From positions 1 through 63,498 of the forward strand of contig NZ_JARXWG010000022.1 of assembly GCF_029893105.1 (NCBI RefSeq): a stretch of DNA of 63,498 nt. Direction: 5' to 3'. The notes under the pieces are model-generated. The model saw only the letters and a list, made by a program, of their open reading frames with translations. It was not told the origin of the DNA and ran no database searches. Shown in pieces: positions 42,860 to 53,332 of this stretch; the first letter of the stretch is position 1, and each line of letters begins with the position of its first letter. Position numbers and translations under genes: made by a program. This stretch comes from Parabacteroides sp. PF5-9 (GTDB lineage: Bacteria > Bacteroidota > Bacteroidia > Bacteroidales > Tannerellaceae).

Positions 42860-45214
42860 ATGAAAAAGTGGAGTAAATACATCTATTATATATTAGCTGC
42901 GTTAGTGTTAGCTTCATGTACAAAAGAGGAAGGTCCGGATGATCCAATTGTCAATCCTCCCACCACTGGCGAGGAAGAGATCACAACAATACAGATCAAG
43001 TTTCCTTCTTCAAGCGAAGCACTTACAAAGGCAATTAATGAGAATGGGATTGATAGTCTTGAAATATTGGTGTTTACTCCCTATTCATCAGGTACAACAG
43101 GATCGACAGCCGACCTTTTTGCTTACCGCATTTCCAAAAAAGGAGGCGAAATCACAACGGTTGACGCAAATACTAAAAAAGTAACTGCCAGTCTGAAACG
43201 CAACAAACAGCAACGGCTTATCTTGTTGGCTAATGTGCCGACAGCGACTGTGACCTGGTTGAATAATAACCTGACTGAAGGGGTTACGAAGTTATCAGAT
43301 ATATTACCGAATCTGACCTATAGCGGTTCGCCATGGGGTACGGATCATGCGACTAAAGGACAAACTTCTTTTCCGATGTGGGGACAGGAGAGCAATCACA
43401 CAACGATTTTATCCACAGGTACGCCGTCTCCGAAAACAATTCAGATGATCCGGTCGGTTGCTAAGATCAGTGTAAAACCGGATGAAACCGACCCGTTATT
43501 GGGTTTTGGTACGTTATATACCTTGGATAGTATCTATATCTGTAATGCGGTACCAAATGGGTTTATGACCCCTGTTGCTGCCGAATTGGGATATACCCAA
43601 GTGACTAAACCGAATCAGAATACCACCGGTTCTCGGTCGGATTTAGGTTATGTGCGCAATGACAGTATTTATGTGCCGGAATGTGACTCGGCACGTGTTG
43701 GTAATGTTGCTTCTTTTATTGTAATCAAAGCTAAATTTGATGATGGTGGCGGTTTGAAACCGTATTATTATAAGATCGACTTAAAAGGGGATGGCAAATC
43801 TGTTCCTTTGTTGCGTAACCATACCTATTCTATCCTTATTCGCCGGATTCTGACCCGTGGTTATGCCACTTTGGAAGAAGCGAAAAAAGCGGATGCACCA
43901 AACAGTGGGGTCAGCTATACGATTACGGTCGGGGAGGTGACAACCAATGTCGACGAAGCACGTATTGACAATATTGTTTATAGTGAGTTGTATATGCTTG
44001 GAACAGAAGCGAAAGGAATTAAACTTGACTGGATGCAGTATACGGCAGGTGCACCTTATAAATTACCTGTACTTACTTCGTATAGCGGCGGATGGACAGC
44101 ATCTGTTATAGAAGGTAGTTCATGGCTTAAATTAGGAACAAACACGAATAAGGGTGTTGCTAATCAGATCAATTATATTCATTTGGAGACAAATAATGAA
44201 AATTTTGGTCTGGATTCACGTAAAGCTATTATCGAAATTGTCTCAGGGTCTTTGTCGTTGCAGGTAGAGATTGTACAGATTATCGGATCCAATAGTTATG
44301 TGATAGCCAGTGGCTCCTCTGCAGGAACTGTTACTATACCGATTAACTCGGCCAACCTAGGGAATACCGGTGTCGGACGTATATCATCGGCAACAACCGG
44401 ACTGAAGGTAAAAATTCTCTGGCAGGAAGGGGATAATGTCACATTGAGTGTTCCGACATCAACCTATAACGGTATCGGTACTTTTGCTGTCACTAAAGCC
44501 GGAACAGGAACATCTGCTAATGCAGTGATCGGTTTAGTCAAACCGGGTGGTGGACCTGGTATGGTAGGTGGTATTGCCGGAGATGAACTGATCTGGAGTT
44601 GGCATGTATGGGTGACCTCTAATGCTCCAACGATCAATAGTAACCTCAAAACATATAATGGATACCTCTTTATGGATCGTAATATTGGTGCAGCATCTGC
44701 TGCGGGAACGAATCTGCTCTATTATCAGTGGGGACGTAAAGATCCGTTCTTCAATAATGGTTCTAAACAGTATTATACGGTAGAAGAGACACCTGACCAG
44801 GACAATCTGGAGACAGCTATTAAGAATCCGATGGTATTCTATAAAGCAACAAATACACGTTACGATTGGGCGGGTACGGTGCAACGAACGAATTTGTGGG
44901 TCGATAGTGGTGAAAAAGGTGCTTATGACCCTTGTCCGTTTGGTTGGCGCATGCCGATAGTGGATGGGTATAGTAGTTTTGCTAATAGTAAAAATGGTAT
45001 TGTTATCCCGTTAGCCGGTGGATTAGACCGGAATACAGGTGCGCTTGTGAATACCTCTACAGGATATATCTGGACGGCTACAGCGGGTGCTGGTATGCAA
45101 GGTCAGGGATTCAGTTTTGCCTCCTCTGCGGCTTCGGCTGTAGCAATATCCGGTAGTGCGGTTTATCGTGCAAGTGCTTATCCGGCACGATGTGTGCGGG
45201 ATGTGAAACGATGA
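42860..45214 (+). CDS. large fimbrial tip-like lipoprotein with BACON and FISUMP-like modules
   Basis: A 784-aa lipoprotein (lipobox LVLASC). The first 330 residues are fimbrillin-like (IDSLEILVFTPY, QQRLILLANVP, YSILIRRIL). Residues about 410-473 resemble a BACON domain (WTASVIEGSSWLKL). The last 190 residues resemble the FISUMP repeat domain (MDRNIGAAS, YYQWGRKDPF, YDPCPFGWRMP, YPARCVRDVKR). The distal modules are likely adhesive or mucin/carbohydrate-binding, making this a tip adhesin candidate. The specificity is not visible. Confidence 0.78.
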   Translation: MKKWSKYIYYILAALVLASCTKEEGPDDPIVNPPTTGEEEITTIQIKFPSSSEALTKAINENGIDSLEILVFTPYSSGTTGSTADLFAYRISKKGGEITTVDANTKKVTASLKRNKQQRLILLANVPTATVTWLNNNLTEGVTKLSDILPNLTYSGSPWGTDHATKGQTSFPMWGQESNHTTILSTGTPSPKTIQMIRSVAKISVKPDETDPLLGFGTLYTLDSIYICNAVPNGFMTPVAAELGYTQVTKPNQNTTGSRSDLGYVRNDSIYVPECDSARVGNVASFIVIKAKFDDGGGLKPYYYKIDLKGDGKSVPLLRNHTYSILIRRILTRGYATLEEAKKADAPNSGVSYTITVGEVTTNVDEARIDNIVYSELYMLGTEAKGIKLDWMQYTAGAPYKLPVLTSYSGGWTASVIEGSSWLKLGTNTNKGVANQINYIHLETNNENFGLDSRKAIIEIVSGSLSLQVEIVQIIGSNSYVIASGSSAGTVTIPINSANLGNTGVGRISSATTGLKVKILWQEGDNVTLSVPTSTYNGIGTFAVTKAGTGTSANAVIGLVKPGGGPGMVGGIAGDELIWSWHVWVTSNAPTINSNLKTYNGYLFMDRNIGAASAAGTNLLYYQWGRKDPFFNNGSKQYYTVEETPDQDNLETAIKNPMVFYKATNTRYDWAGTVQRTNLWVDSGEKGAYDPCPFGWRMPIVDGYSSFANSKNGIVIPLAGGLDRNTGALVNTSTGYIWTATAGAGMQGQGFSFASSAASAVAISGSAVYRASAYPARCVRDVKR

Positions 45215-45265
45215 ATAAGAATGATTAATGGTTAATTATGAATGATTAATTAGAAAGATAGATAG

Positions 45266-45334
45266 GTGCTATGATGATAGAAGACTAAAAAAACAATTGA
45301 CTACTACTATTTAGGTCTTTTATCATCATAGCAC
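45266..45334 (+). terminator. long hairpin after the fimbrial genes
   Basis: A stem of about 20 bp (45266-45285 with 45315-45334, 14 bp perfect at the base and G-U pairs above) with a 29-nt loop. No U-run follows, so it may be an mRNA processing or stability element rather than a clean terminator. Confidence 0.55.
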
Positions 45335-45419
45335 TATGAAAAACAAACACGTTAACTGAAAAACGAACAACAAACAAAAAGAATTCTACGAATACTGAAT
45401 AAGCAAATCTATATAAGAT

Positions 45420-48400
45420 ATGAAAAAATTGATTGTACATAGGGTTTCGACTATACTGTTCCTGATCGCATTGCTGGCTGTCGGGCAGACAGTAATGGGG
45501 CAGGTTGATCAGACGGTTTATCATGTAAAACATAATGTCGCTAATGGTTCATATACAATACCCGGAGATAGTGAACTGAATTATGAATTTTATGGAACTT
45601 CAACAACTTCCCAAATTATTGTAGAATCAGATTATAGTGGTACAATTAAGTTCCGGGATTTGGACATGAAATTGTTAGATTTAAGATATTCCGTTGTTCG
45701 TATAGAAGCTGAATCTAGCACAGAACATCCTGATCCTCCAACGAATACTGATCCTATAACAAAGGTGACGATTGTATTAGAAGGAGACAATAAGATCATT
45801 TGGGGGGCTGGAGTATATACTAATTTCAATTATTATGGATATTGCTGTATTGAAATTGAGCAAGGTGCTCAGGTTCATTTTAGAGCGGTAGATGAAAATG
45901 ATAATACAAGTGGGACACTTGAAGCATATATTAGAGATAGTTCAGGAGCCTTATGGAGTGCTACTGGTGGTGCAGCAATAGGTTCGGCAGCTGATGGAGT
46001 TGCGCAAGGACAGGCTATGCTTTATCAAATTGTAGATAATGTTGAGACGGAAAAATATCTGGTGAATTCTGCAGGGGGAAATATCATCATCTCAAGTGGA
46101 ACTATTCGAACAGAAGGTGGACATGGATCTGGTATTGGAGGAGGATATCAGACATACTATGATGGAATCATCGTTATTTATGGAGGAGATGTTTCAGCAA
46201 AATCATTTAGACATTCGGCCGGTATTGGTAGTGGATGTCCTACAGGGAATGGTGTATTAAGACCACCTTATGGTAGTTCAGTTGAAATGTATACAGAGAA
46301 TAGTGCAATTATCGTTCTTCCTCCAGCGAAAATAAACTCCTATGGATCACACACAGATCTTGGTGTACCAGTCGCTGAATTAGCTTTAGCGGGAACAAGA
46401 ACGCTTATTTATGTGAATGACCCCGAAAAACCGGTGTTGACTATTCATACAGAAGATGATGAGCCGAATGCGGATATCTTTGCTGACTTGACAGAAACGC
46501 CAGAATTAGTGCATATTTTTGACATATTAGGCCTTAATGCTGAATATGATCTGAAAGCAGCAAAATTTGGTCGGACAGATGCTATATTAGGTAAATTTGT
46601 TGTTAACGCACAATTAGATCAACCGATTACCTTTTTTACAGATAAGAGTAGTTCGGGCTTAAAAGACCCTGAAAAAGAAGGACGTCCTTATTTGCCTAAA
46701 AAAGTGACAATCCCAGCAGGTACTAATGCTGATAAGTATGATATTGAGTTAGAGTTCCTTCCGATAGATATCTTTATGGAGATCTTTGAAGTAACTTCTA
46801 AACCTCTTGTGCAGGGATATACTTCCACCCAGGCGCATCAAAATGCTTATCATGTAAAGATCCTGTATAAGGATGCAAAACCAATGACTCAGGTTAAACA
46901 TGAGTTGGAAGATGGAAGTAGTTTTGGCCCAATGGTCTTTTTGGCTGCCGATAGTGCGACTGTTATATCAGCGCCTACCCAGTTGCAAAACGGGGATATT
47001 TATTATGTGATTGTGCCGATGAAAGATAATCTTTCGGTAGGTAATTATTCTGATATCTTAGCAATCAGCGGTATATGGAATGGACAAAATACAGGAAAGA
47101 TCCGTAAACGCCCGGAACAAAGGGTGGTACTTGACGATACAGGAACCAATAAACATATAAAGGTGACAGCCGATCCTACTTATGGAGGTTTTGCTAATCC
47201 TGCTGATTTTTCTGTGACATTAACGTTAAATATCGATCATACAGGTCTTCCTGGTTCCTTTAATAAGGATGATATACAAGCAAGATATATAGTTACTACT
47301 GAACCTGATTATGATAAAGCAGTAGCTGCTCTTGCGGTGAATAAGTGGCCGTATATGAATACCCCTACAGCAAATGCGACAAATACAACAACAACGATCA
47401 CATTTGCAGATAAAACAAGTGGTACATGGTATGTGCATTGGTTTGTGATTTCCGGATCGGTATATGCACATAGTCAAACGGTTGTAGGACCTCCTCCAGC
47501 AAAATATGGTGGTTTTGGACCATTTGCGGTGGTGAATGTCAAAGAAGACCTGTCTTCAGTCTTTGAATATGGAACGGTAGGTATTGATGTGTTTGGTAAT
47601 GACGAGTTACAGTCATTAAAACCAGGATCAGCATTGGCTACAGTTACTGCTCATCCTAAAGCAGGAGAATTATTGGATAATGGAGAGAAATTGATTTATA
47701 AACATACCAATAAACGGACGTTAACACATGATATCGATTCTTTTACCTACCGGGTGAAAATTGGAGAAGATTACCTTTCGACTACATGTTATATCTATGT
47801 GATCCGTACTAAGAGTGGTGGATTTATTGCCCCTATAGGTAGCAACTATACGATTGAATTGATGGGTGCACCTGATAAATCCAGTAATGTGACTTATACT
47901 TGGTATGATAAATTAGGGGTGATTTTAACACCGCCTACTGGACATAGCCGGACGATTACCAATATACAGACCGATACAGAGTTGCAGGTTGCTCCCCGAC
48001 GGAGTGTTGCTCCTTATGCAAATAAGGAATTCCCTGCGGCATCGTTCACCGTTAAGGCGATTGCTTCAACAGCGGCAGCAAAGTGGGTAGGTACGGTGGA
48101 TACCAACTGGCATAATCCTGAAAACTGGGTGTTGGTTGAGAATGGTGTGGAAACTACTGCAACATGGATTCCGTCTGCCGATATTGATGTGATTATTGCT
48201 TCCGGAGTTCCTAATTATCCGGAATTGAAGCAGAGTGCTTCTTGCCGTGATATTAAAATGGAAGACCGCGCGATGATTGCCGGAATTCATTGGCTAGATT
48301 ATAGAGATGCATCTGTAGAAATTGTGCTTACAGCTGAAGAAAAAGGACGTTTTGTGATGTGGTCGGCACCGCTGGAAAGTATGTATTCAGGTGACTATCA

Positions 48401-49781
48401 TTATAAAAATGACTATAATCAGATTCAATTAGGTGATGTGTATATGAACTTGTTCCAGCACGATCATCCGGCAGGTGGATCGGCTGCGATCAATAGCTTT
48501 ACGGCTACTTTCGGTGAACTGGGTAAACCGCTTCCGTTGGGTACGGCATTTAATGTGCAGATATTACCCAGTTCGGGAAATCGTAACAGACCGTTTACTT
48601 TCCCACAAGTAGAAACGACTTATACCGATCAGGAAAATCGCCAATATAATTTGAATCGTACCAATTCATCGAAGTTTATAGCGGATAAACGGATGACATT
48701 AACGCTTCCTGATAGCACATTTGCTATGCCTGTACATAATGATAAGGCAGGAAGTGAACTGGTACAGGTTGTGAATCCTTATATGGCTTATCTGGATATC
48801 TCCAAATTCTTGAATGGTAATACAGATAAATTAGGAAACAGTTATGCAATCTGGAACGGAGATGTGAATAAAGGCTTTATTTCTGAATTGGCAGGTCCGG
48901 TAGGACAGGGTAATCGGTATAAAATTTCGACCATTCCATCGAATGAATGGAAAACCAGCGGGGTTATTGCTCCTCTACAGTCATTCTTTGTAACGAAAAA
49001 GAATACAGCATTAATCACTTCAGTGAAGATGTCTCCTAACTGGACAAATACGACAGGCAGTACACATCCTTATGTATTGCGGAGTGGCATGGAAGAGAAT
49101 GTAGAACAGAATGTTTTACGTATCACTGCGGAACAAGGAGGTAAAATTAGTTATGCTTTGTTGCATAATGATCAGTCGGCAAGTGTTTCATACAATGCGG
49201 ATGAAGATACACCTAAACCGTTCTACGATGCGATTGCGATGGAAGTTTATTCGTTGGCTGATAACAAACCGGTATCAATCAATTCGATGGGTGATTTCTC
49301 CAGAGGTGTGAAATTAGGTATACGAACAAAAGAAGAAGGTCAAATCACATTGAATTTTGAACGTTTTGCCGGATTCAATCACAATATATATCTGATTGAT
49401 AATAGCCGGGATGGAAAGAAAGAGATCAATTTGCAAACAACTCCTTCTTATTCTTTCAAGGTTGAAAAATCGTCTGAAAACGAAGGCTTTGTAGAGATTA
49501 ATGATCGTTTCAGTTTACGTTTTGTATATACGACAACCGCAAACGAACAACCAGGTGTTGAAAATGAACTACAAGTTACACAGCAAGAAGATCATCTGTA
49601 TATACGTTCGCTTTCCGGAACGATTAATACCTTGTTTATTTATACAGTAGACGGTTCCTTGATTTATAGTTCGAACACAGATGCAGATTATTATCAGGTC
49701 AATCTGCCTAGGTATCAAACCTATATTGTGAAAGCTACGATTAATGGTAAAGAGTTTATTCAGAAAATAGTGATGAAATAA
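45420..49781 (+). CDS. giant exported surface protein with T9SS type A-like tail
   Basis: A 1453-aa secreted protein with a signal peptide (cleavage near VMGQ, residue 27). The N-terminal 330 residues are Gly/Ser-rich with right-handed-helix-like segments (GGHGSGIGGGYQ, AGIGSGCPTG), as in carbohydrate-binding beta-helix proteins. Ig/cadherin-like domains follow. AKWVGTVDTNWHNPENW (about 887-903) starts a module often seen in T9SS surface proteins. The last 75 residues (LYIRSLSGTINTLFIYTVDG, IVKATINGKEFIQKIVMK) resemble a T9SS type A sorting domain. Function unknown; adhesin-like. Confidence 0.75.
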   Translation: MKKLIVHRVSTILFLIALLAVGQTVMGQVDQTVYHVKHNVANGSYTIPGDSELNYEFYGTSTTSQIIVESDYSGTIKFRDLDMKLLDLRYSVVRIEAESSTEHPDPPTNTDPITKVTIVLEGDNKIIWGAGVYTNFNYYGYCCIEIEQGAQVHFRAVDENDNTSGTLEAYIRDSSGALWSATGGAAIGSAADGVAQGQAMLYQIVDNVETEKYLVNSAGGNIIISSGTIRTEGGHGSGIGGGYQTYYDGIIVIYGGDVSAKSFRHSAGIGSGCPTGNGVLRPPYGSSVEMYTENSAIIVLPPAKINSYGSHTDLGVPVAELALAGTRTLIYVNDPEKPVLTIHTEDDEPNADIFADLTETPELVHIFDILGLNAEYDLKAAKFGRTDAILGKFVVNAQLDQPITFFTDKSSSGLKDPEKEGRPYLPKKVTIPAGTNADKYDIELEFLPIDIFMEIFEVTSKPLVQGYTSTQAHQNAYHVKILYKDAKPMTQVKHELEDGSSFGPMVFLAADSATVISAPTQLQNGDIYYVIVPMKDNLSVGNYSDILAISGIWNGQNTGKIRKRPEQRVVLDDTGTNKHIKVTADPTYGGFANPADFSVTLTLNIDHTGLPGSFNKDDIQARYIVTTEPDYDKAVAALAVNKWPYMNTPTANATNTTTTITFADKTSGTWYVHWFVISGSVYAHSQTVVGPPPAKYGGFGPFAVVNVKEDLSSVFEYGTVGIDVFGNDELQSLKPGSALATVTAHPKAGELLDNGEKLIYKHTNKRTLTHDIDSFTYRVKIGEDYLSTTCYIYVIRTKSGGFIAPIGSNYTIELMGAPDKSSNVTYTWYDKLGVILTPPTGHSRTITNIQTDTELQVAPRRSVAPYANKEFPAASFTVKAIASTAAAKWVGTVDTNWHNPENWVLVENGVETTATWIPSADIDVIIASGVPNYPELKQSASCRDIKMEDRAMIAGIHWLDYRDASVEIVLTAEEKGRFVMWSAPLESMYSGDYHYKNDYNQIQLGDVYMNLFQHDHPAGGSAAINSFTATFGELGKPLPLGTAFNVQILPSSGNRNRPFTFPQVETTYTDQENRQYNLNRTNSSKFIADKRMTLTLPDSTFAMPVHNDKAGSELVQVVNPYMAYLDISKFLNGNTDKLGNSYAIWNGDVNKGFISELAGPVGQGNRYKISTIPSNEWKTSGVIAPLQSFFVTKKNTALITSVKMSPNWTNTTGSTHPYVLRSGMEENVEQNVLRITAEQGGKISYALLHNDQSASVSYNADEDTPKPFYDAIAMEVYSLADNKPVSINSMGDFSRGVKLGIRTKEEGQITLNFERFAGFNHNIYLIDNSRDGKKEINLQTTPSYSFKVEKSSENEGFVEINDRFSLRFVYTTTANEQPGVENELQVTQQEDHLYIRSLSGTINTLFIYTVDGSLIYSSNTDADYYQVNLPRYQTYIVKATINGKEFIQKIVMK

Positions 49782-49795
49782 TGATTAATGAGTAT

Positions 49796-50425
49796 ATGAA
49801 ACGATTAATATATATAATAGTCTGTTTACTTTCTAGTATTACAATTTATAGTCAGAGTCAATCACTTTTGACATATAAGGTCAACTATGATAAAAATAGC
49901 TTATGTAATAATGTATCTCTATCTCTCACCGGTGATCTCACAGTTGATTGGGGAGATGGACAAAAAGAGATGTTTGCAGGATCTATGAATCGTATACTAT
50001 TGGATCACGCCTATGCTTCTGACGGTGAGTATTTGATTACACTTTATGGATTGCCAGAAAGTATTACTGAATTTCAAGCGTGTGATGCGGTTCAGATTAT
50101 CTCATTAGAGTTAAGTGCAAATTGTAAAATAGCCAAATTATATGGTTTTAATGTGACTCATTTAGATATTTCCAAAGCAGATGGATTAACTGATTTGAAC
50201 TGGACAGGTAGCGCTGTTACTTCATTGGATTTATCAGGTCATTCCAATATAGAGAAAGTACATCTATCCGGTAACCCCATTGCCAAAGATAAAGTCGCCC
50301 TCTTGGAAATGATCGAATCATTGCCTGATCGGACAGGAAAAGAACCTGGAACATTGGTCATTGATATGGGTGATTACCCCCGTCATAAAGCAATTTGCGA
50401 GCGGAAAAACTGGGTAGTGCAATGA
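49796..50425 (+). CDS. exported leucine-rich-repeat-like protein
   Basis: An exported protein of about 209 aa with signal peptide MKRLIYIIVCLLSSITIYSQ. A short PKD-like strand (LTVDWGDGQKEMF) is followed by LRR-like turns (IISLELSANCKIAKLY, VTHLDISKAD, VTSLDLSGHSNIEKVHLSGN). An in-frame ATG at 49781 overlaps the previous stop codon, so translation may be coupled. It is likely a surface or periplasmic binding protein of the same locus. Confidence 0.7.
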   Translation: MKRLIYIIVCLLSSITIYSQSQSLLTYKVNYDKNSLCNNVSLSLTGDLTVDWGDGQKEMFAGSMNRILLDHAYASDGEYLITLYGLPESITEFQACDAVQIISLELSANCKIAKLYGFNVTHLDISKADGLTDLNWTGSAVTSLDLSGHSNIEKVHLSGNPIAKDKVALLEMIESLPDRTGKEPGTLVIDMGDYPRHKAICERKNWVVQ

Positions 50426-50565
50426 AACGGTAGTTTCAGGTTGGAGTTGGAAGTTGAAAGTGGAGCGTTGAACATTTAAGATTAAGAATAAATACGTTTT
50501 TTGAGATATCGCTTGTTTAACAGGCGAATTTGTAATGAGTAAATAAATAAATATTGGACAGATAT

Positions 50566-52578
50566 ATGAACAAGTATTGTTTGATCGTATTGGCATCGTC
50601 TTTACTCTCGATTTCCACCATGGAGTCGCAGGTTTTTTATAACACAGGTAAAGTCACTGTGGCTGCTCCGGCTATTACCAATGGAGCCTCTCTGTATATT
50701 GACGGAGGCATGAGGTCGGTCGGGACTTCAGGAATAAAGCATGTCGGTAAAACCGTTTTAACAGGAAGCCTGTTTAATGATGTGACCTCCGGACATATGT
50801 TCTCACAGCGGGGTGGTATATTTGAATTTAAAGGGACAACCGTTCAGCGTATCGGCGGAACGGCAGACAAAGCCAACCAGTATGTGGAATTCCCGGAAAC
50901 AGTGATTGTGAACAACACCAATACAGCACATAGTAATGATAGTGCTGTGGTGATTATCGAACCGACAATGGGTGTGACGATGAAGAATCTGACACTGACC
51001 AGAGGACGTTTGGTGATTGACTCAAAGGTGAATGGTGACGCTACGGATATAGCACATCTTTTAGTGGAGAGTTCAGGAACTGTAAATTATAACCATACCT
51101 CTAGCAAAAGTACTGCCGGTGTCGTACAGGTGAATCTGGCGATGGGCAGTAATGCTACAGAAGGAGGTTTAGCCGGATTCTCTTCGCCATTCAAATCGAT
51201 TTATTCCGATTATTTCTTCTTTAACTTTATGGCTATTCCGAAAACAGATATGTTTTTTGCCGGTAACAGAGACCTGTGGAATCTAGATCCGACAGTACAG
51301 ATGACAGCTGGAAAAGGATATGTGATCGGGCAGGGAATAGTTCCTCATACAGCTCCACACAATGCGCCAGGTGGTTATTATTATACACATAAAAATACGG
51401 CATATTCAGCTGCTGATTATGGGCAAGTAGCCAAAGAACGTTTTTCGTTTGCACGCTTATTTGCAAATAACTCATCATGGCAAACATATATGAGTTCAAA
51501 GTCTGACCGTTTCACCGGTGAAGAGTTAAATACGACTACTGTAATCGTACCCATAGTGCAAGGATTCAATTATTTAGGTAATCCGTATACTGTTCCATTG
51601 GATCTGAGCAGTTTTGTCACCTTGCCGTCTTCATCCGATTGGGGAGGGGTTTATGATATAGAAGCCAAATTCTATATTCTTTCACCCAATAGTACAGGAA
51701 CTTATAACGCGGGAAGCGGTCTGTTTTCGTTTACCTCTTCTTATTTAGTGGGACAAAAAACTGGTGGAACGGCGCCATCTAACACAGTGGCACCGATGCA
51801 GATGTTTGCTGTCAAAAAATCGAGTACAGGTACCTCCAATTTTAGGATTAATGCCGGTGCACGGACACATGGAAATATCTCATTCCTGCGTAGTGGACAA
51901 GAACAGCCGGAAGACGAACTGTTGATTGAAACGAAAGACTTAGCTACCGGTGGATTCGACCGTATTTGTATGGTGTTGCGTCCAACAGCCTCTTTGAAAG
52001 GGAATGATATGTACGATGCTGAAAAATTGTTTAATACAACCGGTGGTGTGAACCAGATCTATACCCGTTCGGAAGATGGAGTAAATCTGACGACTAATGT
52101 GATACCGACCTCTACGCGGAGTGTGGTGATGTACTTTATGCCGTCAGCGAAAGCGCAGGAAGTGTTACTTACGGCAGATCGGATCTCTTCACTGATATCA
52201 GTCGGTAGTGTCATATTGGAAGACCGTATAACAGGTATGAAGACGAATTTGATGGTTGATCCCTCTTATACGTTTAACTCTTCTCCTTTAGATGAAATCG
52301 ACCGTTTTGTATTGCATTTCAATGCTCCTCTGACAGGAATCGAAACGATCGGCACAGAAGCGCTTTCAGCACAATATCGTGGAAGTACATTATACATCAA
52401 AGGTTTGAATGAAAACCATCTGGGACGTAATGTCGTTATCTATGATATGCAAGGGGTATTGGTGCATAGCGAAAGAATTACCGAAATTGCTCCTTGCCGG
52501 ATCGATAAGTCGTTAGCAAAAGGAGTTTATATCATACATATAGATGGTGACAACGTGATCAAATTCACGGTCAATTGA
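50566..52578 (+). CDS. exported surface protein with T9SS type A-like tail
   Basis: A 670-aa secreted protein. A signal peptide (to about residue 21) precedes a beta-strand-rich body with no domain I can name (YIDGGMRSVGTSG, IFEFKGTTVQRIGG) that suggests repetitive surface structure. The C-terminal 75 residues (YRGSTLYIKGLNENHLGRNV, VLVHSERI, GVYIIHIDGDNVIKFTVN) fit a T9SS type A sorting domain. I chose the ATG at 50566; a TTG 12 nt upstream is also in frame. It is one of two such tails in the locus. Confidence 0.75.
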   Translation: MNKYCLIVLASSLLSISTMESQVFYNTGKVTVAAPAITNGASLYIDGGMRSVGTSGIKHVGKTVLTGSLFNDVTSGHMFSQRGGIFEFKGTTVQRIGGTADKANQYVEFPETVIVNNTNTAHSNDSAVVIIEPTMGVTMKNLTLTRGRLVIDSKVNGDATDIAHLLVESSGTVNYNHTSSKSTAGVVQVNLAMGSNATEGGLAGFSSPFKSIYSDYFFFNFMAIPKTDMFFAGNRDLWNLDPTVQMTAGKGYVIGQGIVPHTAPHNAPGGYYYTHKNTAYSAADYGQVAKERFSFARLFANNSSWQTYMSSKSDRFTGEELNTTTVIVPIVQGFNYLGNPYTVPLDLSSFVTLPSSSDWGGVYDIEAKFYILSPNSTGTYNAGSGLFSFTSSYLVGQKTGGTAPSNTVAPMQMFAVKKSSTGTSNFRINAGARTHGNISFLRSGQEQPEDELLIETKDLATGGFDRICMVLRPTASLKGNDMYDAEKLFNTTGGVNQIYTRSEDGVNLTTNVIPTSTRSVVMYFMPSAKAQEVLLTADRISSLISVGSVILEDRITGMKTNLMVDPSYTFNSSPLDEIDRFVLHFNAPLTGIETIGTEALSAQYRGSTLYIKGLNENHLGRNVVIYDMQGVLVHSERITEIAPCRIDKSLAKGVYIIHIDGDNVIKFTVN

Positions 52579-52615
52579 TGGAGTCGACTGAAATATGAAA
52601 GTAAATTAATGACGT

Positions 52616-53296
52616 ATGAAAAAGATAGGATATATAGTTTGTTTTGCTTTGATGGGATGGATTTTCCCCACAGTTCTTTCCGCTCAGATCACCGTTGGTT
52701 CGGATAATCTGCCGGATAAGGCAAAATTACTTCAGATAGAAGAGACGGGTGGTTTAGGTTTACCTCGTGTCGAATTGGTCAATATCAAAACGTTGGAACC
52801 GTTTATTTCAACGACTTCTACAGATTGGACCACTAATCTGGCAAAGACAAAGATGAAACATGCTGGTTTGATGGTGTACAATATCAAAGTACAACCGGGA
52901 CTTCGTAAAGGAATCTATGTCTGGGATGGTGAAAAATGGACGGAAGCCGGTTTGAGTGAAAACCGTCGTTGGTTCTATATGCCGCCGTTTAATTTGCCGA
53001 TGGATGTGCTCGAAAATAAAACGTTCGACCTCTATGCTGAGTATAAAAGGCAGTTTACCAAGTCGGGAAATAGCGATTTCAAACAGAGCGGAAGTACAAC
53101 TTATACAACCGTACCGTCTCCTAAAATCGGACAATTGTATGCGAAAAATCAATTGGATTACGCTGTTGTTTATTTTGATGATGAAGTGATTGATGTTACA
53201 GGGATAGATGATGATGGTGTAATGTCGTATAAGGTAAAAGATATCGATCCTGCAGTAACTGCTTTTATGACTGTAGTTTTTATTATTAAGGAATAA
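52616..53296 (+). CDS. short fibre-like exported protein, paralogue 1
   Basis: A 226-aa exported protein (signal cleaved after LSAQ) of unknown function. It shares its whole length with the protein at 54856. The middle (GLGLPRVELVNI, KHAGLMVYNI, KGIYVWDGEKW) resembles head-domain segments seen in Bacteroidales fibre or tip proteins. The C-terminal 90 residues have paired beta-strand motifs (FDLYAEYKRQFTKSGN, VPSPKIGQLYAKNQLDY). It lies 36 nt before the first propeller-PKD gene, suggesting a partner role. Confidence 0.68.
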   Translation: MKKIGYIVCFALMGWIFPTVLSAQITVGSDNLPDKAKLLQIEETGGLGLPRVELVNIKTLEPFISTTSTDWTTNLAKTKMKHAGLMVYNIKVQPGLRKGIYVWDGEKWTEAGLSENRRWFYMPPFNLPMDVLENKTFDLYAEYKRQFTKSGNSDFKQSGSTTYTTVPSPKIGQLYAKNQLDYAVVYFDDEVIDVTGIDDDGVMSYKVKDIDPAVTAFMTVVFIIKE

Positions 53297-53332
53297 TTAG
53301 AACTCATAGCGTTCAATTTATATGCAGCAAGC

